In this document: in pieces, positions 36,024 to 43,488 of the stretch | Layout: each line of letters starts with the position of its first letter | Numbering within the stretch: position 1 is the first letter of the stretch | IMG/VR virus record: IMGVR_UViG_3300034073_002585 | Coordinates: 1-64,000 of that record | Direction: 5' to 3' (one strand) | Length of the DNA stretch: 64,000 nt | Source of the DNA: a virus | Notes under the pieces: generated by a model | Told to the model about the DNA's origin: nothing | What the model saw: only the letters and a program-made list of their open reading frames with translations | The model's database searches: none | Program-made: the position numbers and the translations under genes

Positions 36024-36563
36024 ATGAGATGGCAAGAAGAGTTAAACGCCAAGCGCCTTAAGACGAAGGGCTGGTATGGGTGCATCGCACCTGATGGCTG
36101 GAAGTGGATTATTGAAGATGCTGACAGGATACTGGCCAAGCTGGACCCTGAGTATGAGATTCACCAGGTCAAGGAAAAATTCGGAACGCTTCGCTATTAC
36201 TACGGAACCGTGGCTGATTGGGAAACTCAGGAGGTAATGGACGCCGTTATTGATAGAGCAGAGATGCTGTCGGCAAAGACATGCGATGTGTGCGGGAATT
36301 CGAGTGCAATGTCTAATTTGGATAGAGGGATTAAGTATGACCCTACTGCTGTACTTAAATCCACTGGTGGATGGTACAAGACTATCTGCGACAGCTGTGA
36401 TACTGAGGGTAGATACGTTAGCGTAGACGCCCTTAATGACAGAGCGCAATACGACGACCTAGAGTTTTATGCTGAGAAAGCAAGGGAGCAAGTTCAGGAG
36501 GGGCAGGATATTCTGGACGTGTTTCTAGCGATTGCAAAGAAAGACATGCTAGATGAAGATTAA
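36024..36563 (+). CDS. Phage protein with KEKFGTLRYYY motif and zinc site
   Basis: 179 residues from ATG 36024 (the frame open from 35958 crosses the previous gene). GWYGCIAPDGWKWIIEDAD, QVKEKFGTLRYYYG and two Cys pairs (TCDVCGNS, ICDSCDTEG) form a recurrent phage protein type with a four-Cys zinc knuckle. Function unknown. Confidence 0.7.
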   Translation: MRWQEELNAKRLKTKGWYGCIAPDGWKWIIEDADRILAKLDPEYEIHQVKEKFGTLRYYYGTVADWETQEVMDAVIDRAEMLSAKTCDVCGNSSAMSNLDRGIKYDPTAVLKSTGGWYKTICDSCDTEGRYVSVDALNDRAQYDDLEFYAEKAREQVQEGQDILDVFLAIAKKDMLDED

Positions 36564-36909
36564 GAATGGTGCTGCTCGGAACTCAATGAGCGAGTTTGAA
36601 CGCCAATGTTATGACTGGGGTTGGCGGGATGCCGAAGCTGAGGTAGTTAAGTATCTAAAGGAACGAGCTGAGGACCTTAGGGCATGCCACAAGAATGACA
36701 GTTGTTCAGATATTGCGTACGTTCTTGAGGGATGTATCGAGGATATTCAGGAAAATGTGGATACCGATTTTCAGGAAAACCTGAAAAGTGACCTGCCCGA
36801 TTATCACTGCCCGTCGTGCAGAGATATAAGTTGTATGCACTGTTTTTGCGTAGGACCTACAGCCTGTGAGTCTTGTAAAGAGTTTTCTGAAAAGGAGCTA
36901 GATGAGTGA
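36553..36909 (+). CDS. Cys-rich hypothetical protein
   Basis: 118 residues; N-terminal 60 are helical with a coiled-coil tendency, the last 45 hold eight Cys and two His (YHCPSCRDISCMHCFCVG, ACESC), probably two zinc sites. Overlaps both neighbours. Confidence 0.6.
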   Translation: MKIKNGAARNSMSEFERQCYDWGWRDAEAEVVKYLKERAEDLRACHKNDSCSDIAYVLEGCIEDIQENVDTDFQENLKSDLPDYHCPSCRDISCMHCFCVGPTACESCKEFSEKELDE

Positions 36910-37081
36910 CGAACTAGAAGAAGGCTACAAGCATCTTGCTAATGACCCTAAATTTGTTAGACCTAATAGAGGTAAGCACCACTGCGGATTTGACTTTGAA
37001 CTTGACAAAATGACTGCAGTATGTAAGTGTGGAGCTATAGCAACAAATCCGTTGTGGATAATCAAAGGAGAGCAGAAGTGA
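36902..37081 (+). CDS. 59-residue protein ending IKGEQK
   Basis: ATG 36902. Contains CKCGA and HHCGFDF, likely metal binding. The last six codons are the first copy of the linker that also supplies the ribosome site and GTG start of the next gene. First of five linked mini-genes. Confidence 0.7.
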   Translation: MSDELEEGYKHLANDPKFVRPNRGKHHCGFDFELDKMTAVCKCGAIATNPLWIIKGEQK

Positions 37082-37251
37082 GCAGAGAGGAACACCTAAC
37101 TGAAATGATTCGCCTTGAACAAGAGATTGTTCAGGAAAACGAGAGTCACGAATGGGCTGGCTTTGACTCAGGTTGGACAGACTGCACTTGTGGCGCAACT
37201 GTTGCCGACTTAGAGAAACACATTGAACAAATCAAAGGAGAGCAGAAGTGA
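37078..37251 (+). CDS. 57-residue protein ending IKGEQK
   Basis: GTG start at 37078 within the linker. HEWAGFDSGW, D-C-T-C-G, and helical DLEKHIEQ. Possibly related to a partial zinc-binding DNA-binding protein; no family recognised. Ends in the second linker copy. Confidence 0.7.
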   Translation: MSREEHLTEMIRLEQEIVQENESHEWAGFDSGWTDCTCGATVADLEKHIEQIKGEQK

Positions 37252-37391
37252 AACTTCACTATCACAAGCAACGCTGGCTGAAGTCCCAACGCAAAAAGCA
37301 AATCCTTAGCCTGTTCATTCCAATTGGTGGCGGCATTGGTCTAGTGGTATTAGGGCACGAAATCGCACTAATCAAAGGAGAGCAGAAGTGA
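37248..37391 (+). CDS. 47-residue membrane peptide ending IKGEQK
   Basis: GTG 37248. Basic N-terminus (KLHYHKQRWLKSQRKK) then one transmembrane helix (ILSLFIPIGGGIGLVVLG). Ends in the third linker copy. Confidence 0.68.
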   Translation: MKLHYHKQRWLKSQRKKQILSLFIPIGGGIGLVVLGHEIALIKGEQK

Positions 37392-37588
37392 CTGGCTCAG
37401 GAGCGAGGGCAAGGCAAAAGGCTAAGCGTGAAGCATGGCTAAAAAACATGCCATACCCTGGATTCACCTGCAAGGTTTGCAAACATGAGGACATGATGCA
37501 CTTTATGTGGGCAGGTTATTGCATTTTAGAAAACTGTGATTGCAAGAGTATGGATGGCATCGCACTAATCAAAGGAGAGCAGAAGTGA
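37388..37588 (+). CDS. 66-residue Cys protein ending IKGEQK
   Basis: GTG 37388. Basic N-terminus, then C-x-x-C (CKVCKHEDMMHFMWAG) and C-x-x-x-x-C-x-C (CILENCDC), a probable zinc-binding domain. Ends in the fourth linker copy. Confidence 0.7.
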   Translation: MTGSGARARQKAKREAWLKNMPYPGFTCKVCKHEDMMHFMWAGYCILENCDCKSMDGIALIKGEQK

Positions 37589-37734
37589 ATCCAGAAGACA
37601 TTGCAAAAATGATTGACGCAGTTGCTGCATATGGCGAACTGCTTGGCGGTATGAAAAAGAAGTTTATTGCAGAGGGATTCTCTGAGGAGACGGCAGAAGC
37701 TTTGGTTGTAGAGATTCTAAGGAAGATGAGCTAA
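37585..37734 (+). CDS. 49-residue protein after last linker
   Basis: GTG 37585 in the linker; the longer frame from 37540 crosses the linker and is not used. Helical with a UBA-like ending (FIAEGFSEETAEALVVEIL). It does not itself end in IKGEQK. Confidence 0.68.
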   Translation: MNPEDIAKMIDAVAAYGELLGGMKKKFIAEGFSEETAEALVVEILRKMS

Positions 37735-38066
37735 TGAGTTTTGAAAGATTTGCTAGCTCTGACATTTACATCTATGAGCATGTAGGCGGGTTTATCGAGT
37801 GCTGTGGATGCTCGATGGCTTTGCCAGATGATTTGGATATGTTTGGATTTGCCCACCTGAAAACTCCGCGTGAGGCGTTGGCGCACTTGGATTTGCATGA
37901 GGAGCGAGGCGACGACATCGGTGGAGCTAGGCGTAGAATTGAAAAAGAGTACGAAGATTTAGACGCGCCTATTGAACCTTACGTAAGGTCAGAGGAAGAT
38001 GAAGCTAGAATTAGAGCGATAATGAAGGATAGGTGGAATGCCAGAGAAGAAGACTCACACGGTTAA
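37734..38066 (+). CDS. Hypothetical actinophage-type protein
   Basis: 110 residues. IYEHVGGFIECCGCSM (three Cys) then TPREALAHLDLHEERGDDI and an acidic helical end. This Cys/His arrangement recurs in small actinophage proteins and suggests a metal-binding fold. Joined to the previous gene by TAATG. Confidence 0.62.
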   Translation: MSFERFASSDIYIYEHVGGFIECCGCSMALPDDLDMFGFAHLKTPREALAHLDLHEERGDDIGGARRRIEKEYEDLDAPIEPYVRSEEDEARIRAIMKDRWNAREEDSHG

Positions 38067-38334
38067 AGAGGTAGATAGGCTTACCGCTGAAAGTGTTATT
38101 GAGGGTTTTTGTATTGCATATGATGCGATGGATAAAACTCTTGACCAGATGATGCGTGGCATTAGTGAGACCATGAGCATCTACATGAGGGAAGACCTAA
38201 ACAGGTATAAGGACAAGGTCGATGAGCTACACCTTATGTATACGGTTTTGCAGGCAGTAGCTGAAAAGTATGAGGGAATCCACTACGAGAAGCTTCAGCA
38301 GTTGAAGTCGGACTTGAACATTGATGATAATTAA
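38038..38334 (+). CDS. Hypothetical helical protein
   Basis: 98 residues, predicted all-helical with heptad-like leucines; no motif. Overlaps the previous gene by 29 bases. Confidence 0.58.
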   Translation: MPEKKTHTVKEVDRLTAESVIEGFCIAYDAMDKTLDQMMRGISETMSIYMREDLNRYKDKVDELHLMYTVLQAVAEKYEGIHYEKLQQLKSDLNIDDN

Positions 38335-38623
38335 GACTGCTACTGGTTCTTGTTATGAAATTGATGAGCGTGGTATCTGCCGCAAGTTCGACAGTGAGGG
38401 CCGTGGAATAGACGCCTTTAAAGCTTTAATGATAAAAGGTGTGCCTAAAGATGTACAAACTTTTGCTGGAGCAATAGAAGCGCCGTTTTGTGAACCAGAA
38501 GTTGGTATGAGATTGTATGCAGCTGGTATTGATGGTTGGTGGTTGAGTACTGAGATTGTAGAGATTCTATCCGAAGAAGCCTGGCCACCACGTCGATTTA
38601 GAGATGCGAGCAACGGCGAATGA
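38324..38623 (+). CDS. Hypothetical protein
   Basis: 99 residues from ATG 38324 (an upstream in-frame TTG at 38321 is also possible). Beta-rich, with GMRLYAAGIDGWWLSTEIV. Overlaps its neighbours by a few bases. Confidence 0.58.
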   Translation: MIIKTATGSCYEIDERGICRKFDSEGRGIDAFKALMIKGVPKDVQTFAGAIEAPFCEPEVGMRLYAAGIDGWWLSTEIVEILSEEAWPPRRFRDASNGE

Positions 38624-38757
38624 TGTGGGCCATTTACTCTGGTGAAACTCCCTTTATATTGGGAGAAAATCTGCAAGACTTAACTCGTACTTGTGACGAG
38701 TTAAATAGTAAACTAGACTTTGAATTCACCATAAAAGAATGGATTGTGAATGGCTGA
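38620..38757 (+). CDS. 45-residue hypothetical protein
   Basis: ATG 38620 overlaps the previous stop as ATGA and the ORF runs into the next gene by eight bases. MMWAIYSGETPF then an acidic helix. Short but perfectly spaced for translational coupling. Confidence 0.5.
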   Translation: MMWAIYSGETPFILGENLQDLTRTCDELNSKLDFEFTIKEWIVNG

Positions 38758-39211
38758 TTGGGAACTAGACCCTGAGGATTACATAACTCTTCGTGATGAA
38801 GTCATTGAAGAATATGAAATTGACTGGTCAAATGGCATCAGTAATGATGAGATGACCCAAGAAGACTTTGACCGTCTATCAGAACTCCACGATAAAAAGC
38901 TAGTTTGGACTGAGCATGGGACCTGCGAGGACAACTGGCTAGCTGCTGGATTTACCCAGTATGGAGAATGCGAGCTGCTTGGGCACGAGTCGAGTGGTTG
39001 TGGTTGTTGGCAGTCTTACTCTTACTATGTGGCAAAGAAACCTTGGGTAAATGAAAATGAGCACGTACTTGTAACTGCAACGTTGCCTTGCTCTGTCTGC
39101 AATCCTGACGGAGACGGTGATGGCGTTGAAGGATGTGAAGGTCCAGAGGTGCCTGAGGGTGCAGATAGGTCCGAATGTTCATTCGGCACTATTAATTGGT
39201 ATTTCGACTAG
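38750..39211 (+). CDS. Cys-rich hypothetical protein
   Basis: 153 residues, acidic N-terminal half, Cys-rich middle (GECELLGHESSGCGCWQ, CSVCNPDG) and an Asp/Gly stretch like a calcium-loop (DGDGDGVEG). Function unknown. Confidence 0.6.
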   Translation: MADWELDPEDYITLRDEVIEEYEIDWSNGISNDEMTQEDFDRLSELHDKKLVWTEHGTCEDNWLAAGFTQYGECELLGHESSGCGCWQSYSYYVAKKPWVNENEHVLVTATLPCSVCNPDGDGDGVEGCEGPEVPEGADRSECSFGTINWYFD

Positions 39212-39242
39212 GATAAACTAAGTACCGTTGTTTAGGAGGAAC

Positions 39243-39503
39243 ATGAAAATTATAGTTAATAAGTGTAACCACGGGTTCACTTTGTCTGAAGCTCAGAAGG
39301 AGCTGTTCCCAGACGGATATGTTGACAGAACAGACCCTCGCCTAATTGCTTCATTTGAAGCGGGAGATAATCGTGGAGATGGTGGTTCTACCTTAGTTTT
39401 AATGGAAATCCCTGATGAAGCTGATGGCTACCACATTGTAGAGAACGATGGAATAGAAACTCTCTACTGGATGTCTGGGTCTACCTTAACTGAAGTTGGT
39501 TAG
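39243..39503 (+). CDS. Hypothetical protein
   Basis: 86 residues from ATG 39243, chosen because TTTAGGAGGAAC lies directly upstream; an in-frame start at 39228 has no such site. MKIIVNKCNHGFTLSEAQKELF and a glycine/acidic loop (ASFEAGDNRGDGGS). Likely small beta/alpha fold; no family. Confidence 0.62.
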   Translation: MKIIVNKCNHGFTLSEAQKELFPDGYVDRTDPRLIASFEAGDNRGDGGSTLVLMEIPDEADGYHIVENDGIETLYWMSGSTLTEVG

Positions 39504-39511
39504 ACTTAGCT

Positions 39512-39781
39512 ATGTCAGTTGAAGCTGTAGGAGAAACTTCCTGGGTAGATGACTACGGTCACATCATTGTAAATGTGCATAAGCGCAATCAGTGTAAGAA
39601 TGACTACTGCACAATTCACAATCAATCTAAACACCACATGGTTGAGTTCCCTCAGCGGTGGCGTCAAGATAAGCATATGATGGAACGAATTTGTCCACAC
39701 GGTGTGGGTCACCCTGACCCAGATGAGATATCATTGGACACGGTCCATGGGTGTGATGGGTGTTGTTCAGATGAGTTATGA
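39512..39781 (+). CDS. Cys/His-rich hypothetical protein
   Basis: 89 residues. CKNDYCTIHNQSKHHM, RICPHGVGHPDPDE and HGCDGCC provide enough ligands for two zinc ions. The pattern recurs in actinophage proteins of unknown function. Confidence 0.62.
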   Translation: MSVEAVGETSWVDDYGHIIVNVHKRNQCKNDYCTIHNQSKHHMVEFPQRWRQDKHMMERICPHGVGHPDPDEISLDTVHGCDGCCSDEL

Positions 39782-40028
39782 CGACGGATACGAGACTATA
39801 GAAATATCTGAAGAAGATATGTCTGAGGCTCAGAAGCTTATAGTAGAAGGCTTTATTCGTGAAGGTGAGTTCAAGACTAGAGCTGCTTTAATTAATATGC
39901 TAATCAAAGACATAGATTCTTATCTAGATGAAGTTGACTATGAACCTAATCTAGACTGGGTAAACGGTGTTCGTTATGCCATCCACATAATAAGAGAGGC
40001 CAAGCTTAATGGACTCGCAGGAGACTGA
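39771..40028 (+). CDS. Hypothetical helical protein
   Basis: 85 residues from ATG 39771 (the open frame extends upstream across the previous gene). Acidic and helical, DSYLDEVDYEPNLDWVNGVRYAI; no motif. Confidence 0.58.
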   Translation: MSYDDGYETIEISEEDMSEAQKLIVEGFIREGEFKTRAALINMLIKDIDSYLDEVDYEPNLDWVNGVRYAIHIIREAKLNGLAGD

Positions 40029-40491
40029 AAGATTTTTATATAGGTTTGAATATTATGAACCTGAAGATAACCGTACGTATGTAGACTGGATTTGGCTAAC
40101 TCATGAAGAGCTTAAAGACCATAAATCTAGCTACAATGAAGTAAAAATTCGTTTAGCCACAGAAGACGAGTCAGACCTCTATAACGAAGCCTATGCAGAC
40201 GGCTATGGTATAGCTGCAATGATGGAGTTTGAGTCTCAATACGACGGAATTACTTTCAGGGTTGAGTTGGGTAAAGATGGTCAACTCGACATGAATGGTA
40301 AAAAGATGTTTGAGTGCGCCATCTGTGAGAAGCATAAAGACTTTGAAACTGAAGTAGGAACTGCTGCTGGTCTATATTTGGGTGAAGTAAAGAATGACAA
40401 ATTGTGGCATGTGTGCTACGACTGTGCAGAAAACGCCGCTATGTTAAGGGCAATAGAGGATTCCATAGATGACACTGAAGAACCGAGCTAA
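40009..40491 (+). CDS. Hypothetical protein with zinc-like Cys pairs
   Basis: 160 residues. Alpha/beta N-terminal half; C-terminal half with FECAICEKHKDFE and HVCYDCAENA, two Cys pairs suited to one zinc. Overlaps neighbours. Confidence 0.6.
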   Translation: MDSQETERFLYRFEYYEPEDNRTYVDWIWLTHEELKDHKSSYNEVKIRLATEDESDLYNEAYADGYGIAAMMEFESQYDGITFRVELGKDGQLDMNGKKMFECAICEKHKDFETEVGTAAGLYLGEVKNDKLWHVCYDCAENAAMLRAIEDSIDDTEEPS

Positions 40492-40747
40492 AAGAATTGC
40501 TGCTCCATATTTAGCTCAGTACAAGCGTTCGCCAGCCTGGGTTAAGGTCGCGACAGTAACACTGATTACACTTATTCTTTTACCAGACCCTTTTGATTGG
40601 TTTCCAGGAATAGCCTTCCTTGACGAGGTTATGTACGCTACTATACTCTTAAAGCTTCTTCATAAATATGGCGCTTTGCCTCACGAGGAGAAGAAGAGTG
40701 CTAAAGATTTGATTAAGGAGATATTCGAGAAAGATGAAGCTAGATGA
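40469..40747 (+). CDS. Small membrane protein, DUF1232-like
   Basis: 92 residues. One hydrophobic helix (VKVATVTLITLILL) followed by PDPFDWFPGIAFLDEVMYATILLKLL, reminiscent of the DUF1232 motif (SPIDLIPDFIPxxGxLDD), and a charged C-terminus. Inner-membrane location likely, role unknown. Confidence 0.6.
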   Translation: MTLKNRAKRIAAPYLAQYKRSPAWVKVATVTLITLILLPDPFDWFPGIAFLDEVMYATILLKLLHKYGALPHEEKKSAKDLIKEIFEKDEAR

Positions 40748-41021
40748 TTTTAAGACGATTGCACACAGCTACTACGACTTTGCAGAAGATGTTCTCGTCA
40801 AAAAGCAAAACGACTACGGTCCTACTAATATTAGCCGCAGTCCTGGCGGCCCCCTTAATGGTCTTCGTGTTCGCATACATGATAAGGTATCAAGGATTAA
40901 CCATCTTATCGACTCGGGCGCAACGCCAGAAAACGAAAGCCTAAAGGACTCTTTTCTAGACTTGGCTAACTACAGCATTATTGCGATGATGGTATTGGAT
41001 GGCGAATGGCCAGAAAAGTAA
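40734..41021 (+). CDS. DUF1599/Nmad1-like protein
   Basis: 95 residues. VLVKKQNDYGPTNI, GLRVRIHDKVSRI, then NESLKDSFLDLANYSIIAMM follow the nucleotide-modification-associated domain 1 family, a MazG-like all-alpha fold with acidic metal-binding residues. The family is linked to phage nucleotide metabolism or base modification. Confidence 0.78.
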   Translation: MKLDDFKTIAHSYYDFAEDVLVKKQNDYGPTNISRSPGGPLNGLRVRIHDKVSRINHLIDSGATPENESLKDSFLDLANYSIIAMMVLDGEWPEK

Positions 41022-41188
41022 ACGTATCTTACGAAAGCCTTCGCCAAGAGGGACGCGAAGAAGTTCTTGACTGGTTAGTTAAGAATGAGGTAATTGCCTA
41101 CAGTAAACCAGAAAACAGCTACTTTGTTTGGAATAGGCACACCGAGTGGTTACTGATGCTTCCCTGGAAAAAGGATGAATCCAAATAG
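41006..41188 (+). CDS. 60-residue hypothetical protein
   Basis: ATG 41006 in the end of the previous gene. Basic, possibly a small winged-helix (LRQEGREEVLDWLVKNEVIAY, then W-N-R). No family recognised. Confidence 0.5.
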   Translation: MARKVNVSYESLRQEGREEVLDWLVKNEVIAYSKPENSYFVWNRHTEWLLMLPWKKDESK

Positions 41189-41240
41189 CACTTAGTAGAC
41201 GTTGGTACGATTGTATAAGTAAAAACGTCGAAAGGCATTT

Positions 41241-41429
41241 ATGGTTATGCATCCCCCTGCATTTGCATCTCAAAAAGAGGAGCAAGACAAGTGGAACGAA
41301 GGCTTTGTAGCTGGAGTTAAGGAAGTCCTACATGAGCTTGAGTCTAAACTTGACCCTAATGACCATGAAGGCCCTACCCGTAAATGGGTAGAAGAAACTT
41401 CTGCCAAACTTTTAAATAAGTACGCCTAG
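41241..41429 (+). CDS. 62-residue hypothetical protein
   Basis: ATG 41241 preceded by GAAAGG and, further upstream, TATAAG (about 41213) as a -10, giving a short leader. Helical, acidic (KWNEGFVAGVKEVLHELES). Starts a new small operon. Confidence 0.55.
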   Translation: MVMHPPAFASQKEEQDKWNEGFVAGVKEVLHELESKLDPNDHEGPTRKWVEETSAKLLNKYA

Positions 41430-41436
41430 GCCCCTG

Positions 41437-41682
41437 ATGGGGACACCCTTTAAAAATAATGACGTCCCCGAGCTGCTCGGTAAGTTCGTACACTTTGCTT
41501 CACCTAAATTCCCTAGTGACCCTCCATGTGTAAATGGTGAGGTAAAATATATACAAGCATCTAAAGAACCTCACGTAGTTTATTTAGAGCCTTTTGGTCA
41601 GAACTATTTGGTGCGAGTTGATGTACACTGTTACGAAATAGCCGAAAGGATTGCGGAACATGAGCAGCATTCGAGCCACTGA
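41437..41682 (+). CDS. Small beta-barrel-like hypothetical protein
   Basis: 81 residues. LLGKFVHFASPKFPSDPPCVNGEVKYI and HVVYLEPFGQNYLVRVD suggest an SH3/KOW-like barrel. No family recognised. Confidence 0.55.
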   Translation: MGTPFKNNDVPELLGKFVHFASPKFPSDPPCVNGEVKYIQASKEPHVVYLEPFGQNYLVRVDVHCYEIAERIAEHEQHSSH

Positions 41683-41950
41683 ACGTCAGATGCGAAAGCT
41701 CCAGACTCAGCGTCATTTATATGACATTAAGATGATGGTCCTTGGTAATCCTCTATTTAAGAACCTGTCTGAGCGTGACCAGAAGAAACTTGTAAAGCTT
41801 ATCTATAAAGCTGAAATGATGGAAACTTATATGCGTGATAAGCAGATTATCCGTATTAACGATGACTTTGAAAGTATTGTCCAGAACGTAGCCGACATGC
41901 TAAATGATGCTATGCAGCAAGATGATGATGAAGAAGGCGAACGCTACTAA
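41660..41950 (+). CDS. Helical hypothetical protein
   Basis: 96 residues from ATG 41660 (an in-frame TTG at 41651 is also possible). Basic helical N-terminus, acidic C-terminus (QQDDDEEGERY). It converges with the 41947 gene. Confidence 0.58.
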   Translation: MSSIRATERQMRKLQTQRHLYDIKMMVLGNPLFKNLSERDQKKLVKLIYKAEMMETYMRDKQIIRINDDFESIVQNVADMLNDAMQQDDDEEGERY

Positions 41951-42222
41951 AAGCTGTCTGGACCGCCACCACTTAGGGTAGCTCCATACTGAGTACTAGG
42001 GGTTCCGCCATTTATTGTGTTAGCTCCCCCCGCTTCTTCTAACATTCCTAACTCGATTAGAGCTTCGTTAATGTCTAAAGAACGCTGAGGAGTCCAACTA
42101 GAACCGTTGTAGGTGTAGATGTTATCTTCATCAGACCTGTAAAAAAGTTCTCCCTCTTCTGCGGTAGCAGGAAACGAGGTCCCAGCTGGGAGACCTATAG
42201 GGGTAAGAAACTTTTTTGCCAT
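41947..42222 (-). CDS. Small tail-type protein, KKFLTPI family, second copy
   Basis: 91 residues, the closest relative of 3206-3436: AKKFLTPIGLPAGTSFPATAEEGELFYRSD, YTYNGSSW, and a C-terminus ending GGGPDSF. It sits directly upstream of the endolysin away from the fibre cluster, so it is either a displaced accessory fibre gene or a partner of the lysis region. Confidence 0.68.
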   Translation of the reverse strand: MAKKFLTPIGLPAGTSFPATAEEGELFYRSDEDNIYTYNGSSWTPQRSLDINEALIELGMLEEAGGANTINGGTPSTQYGATLSGGGPDSF

Positions 42223-42240
42223 CCTTTAATTGTACAGCAT

Positions 42241-43173
42241 TTAGTAAAGGTTCTTATTAATAGCCTCGCGTAGAGCAGAGATTGTCTGTGGCCCCCATGA
42301 GCCATCGACACGACCTTCGTAAACACCTTTAGCAATCAAGCGACGCTGTACGCCCTTATAGGTGTTTGCTCCTGGAATTCCGTCTACTGCACCATTGTAG
42401 CCATTAGCAACCACTGAGCGCTGAAGAGCCTTGTAGGTCATAACTCCTGGCTCTCCGTCAATTGCTCCAGCGTAACCGTGGTCGCGCTTTAGAATTTCTT
42501 GGAACTTCTTCCAATCTTCTACAGTAAGTTCGCGAGAGGTGTCTGCAACTAAAGGCTTAACTTCCTCTACTTTAGCTACTGGCTTTTCTTCTACCTTTTC
42601 AGCTGGCTTTGGAGCTTCTCCCTTAATGATTGCCTTAGCTTCCTTCTTAGTTACCTTTGGAGCAACAGCACCGCCATTAGCAATGATTGCCTTCTTGAGG
42701 TCAGACTTGTCAGCAGTCATTCCGAAGACAGCCTTAACGGTCTTGCCCAAAGTTGCATGGAGGTGGGCGCCCGAGCTCGCTAGCCCTGTGTTCCCAATCG
42801 TCAGCCCGTGAGAAACATCGCCAGCTTTAACCTTGTCGCCAACCTTAACCTTTAGAGCGAGGTCCTCGTCGTGACCGCCTTTGCAGTTAATTCCGTGCTT
42901 TGCGCATGAAAGGTGGCAGTAGCCGATGTACCAGATTTTTCCGTTCTTGTCAGCTGCAGTCTGAACTACAACCCAGCCGAGGATGTCTGACCACTTTGCG
43001 AGCTTGATTGTGCCATCAGCGATAGCTGGGATTAAAGTCTTACCCTTGTTTGAGCCAGCTGGTGCCCAGTCGGTACCAGAGTGTGCTTGCATCTTGTTCT
43101 TACGTCGGTAGTCCGACATAGTTCCGTACTCGCCTGTGATTGATTTCTCAGGAAATGGCATTACCCAGGACAT
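42241..43173 (-). CDS. Endolysin: M23 peptidase plus peptidoglycan-binding repeats
   Basis: 310 residues. H31-x3-D35 (HSGTD), H87 (GYCHL) and H137-L-H139 (GAHLHATLG) form the LytM/M23 zinc site for cutting peptidoglycan cross-links. After a Lys/Glu/Pro linker (about 165-210) there are three peptidoglycan-binding repeats with DGxxGxxT (IDGEPGVMTYKALQ and similar). No signal peptide, so it relies on a holin for access. It lies near two holin-like genes. Confidence 0.92.
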   Translation of the reverse strand: MSWVMPFPEKSITGEYGTMSDYRRKNKMQAHSGTDWAPAGSNKGKTLIPAIADGTIKLAKWSDILGWVVVQTAADKNGKIWYIGYCHLSCAKHGINCKGGHDEDLALKVKVGDKVKAGDVSHGLTIGNTGLASSGAHLHATLGKTVKAVFGMTADKSDLKKAIIANGGAVAPKVTKKEAKAIIKGEAPKPAEKVEEKPVAKVEEVKPLVADTSRELTVEDWKKFQEILKRDHGYAGAIDGEPGVMTYKALQRSVVANGYNGAVDGIPGANTYKGVQRRLIAKGVYEGRVDGSWGPQTISALREAINKNLY

Positions 43174-43396
43174 TTAGTTTCCTCTCGTTTAGCCTATTTT
43201 TGGCTGTTGTGTGGCAGTAATTAAGCATGTATGTTCTTGTAAATTGAAAGTACTCTTGCCAGTACCTATCCGTCCAGTGAGGATTGCGCTGGATGCACCA
43301 GTTTCGTGCAGCGATTTGTGCACGCTTGCGGGCCTCTTTAGTGTCTGCTTGGAAGAAGTAGAGCACGTAGAGGAGTAGGTGGGAGAGTCCTCTCAT
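43148..43396 (-). CDS. Hypothetical protein upstream of endolysin
   Basis: 82 residues, hydrophobic N-terminus (MRGLSHLLLYVLYFF) then basic and aromatic-rich (RNWCIQRNPHWTDRYWQEYFQFTR). Its 3' end overlaps the endolysin start by 26 bases. A lysis accessory role is possible. Confidence 0.55.
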   Translation of the reverse strand: MRGLSHLLLYVLYFFQADTKEARKRAQIAARNWCIQRNPHWTDRYWQEYFQFTRTYMLNYCHTTAKNRLNERKLNVLGNAIS

Positions 43397-43453
43397 ACTT
43401 ACATTTTACATTAGGTGCAAAAAGATGATTTGATTTAAATATGTACAAGATAC

Positions 43454-43488
43454 TTGACAAATATTTATTTTGTAGTATCGTATTCCAC
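43454..43488 (+). promoter_or_regulatory. Leaderless promoter
   Basis: TTGACA (43454-43459), 16-base spacer, TATCGT (43476-43481), seven bases to ATG 43489. Confidence 0.7.

Larger units (their letters stand above)
37060..37588 (+). repeat. Four copies of a stop/ribosome-site/start linker
   Basis: Identical 22-base units end at 37081, 37251, 37391 and 37588. Each contains ATCAAAGGAGAGCAG followed by AAGTGA: it encodes IKGEQK and a stop for the upstream gene, the ribosome site AAAGGAG for the next, and its GTG start overlapping the TGA. Copies 3 and 4 share a longer stretch of about 30 bases. Confidence 0.95.
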
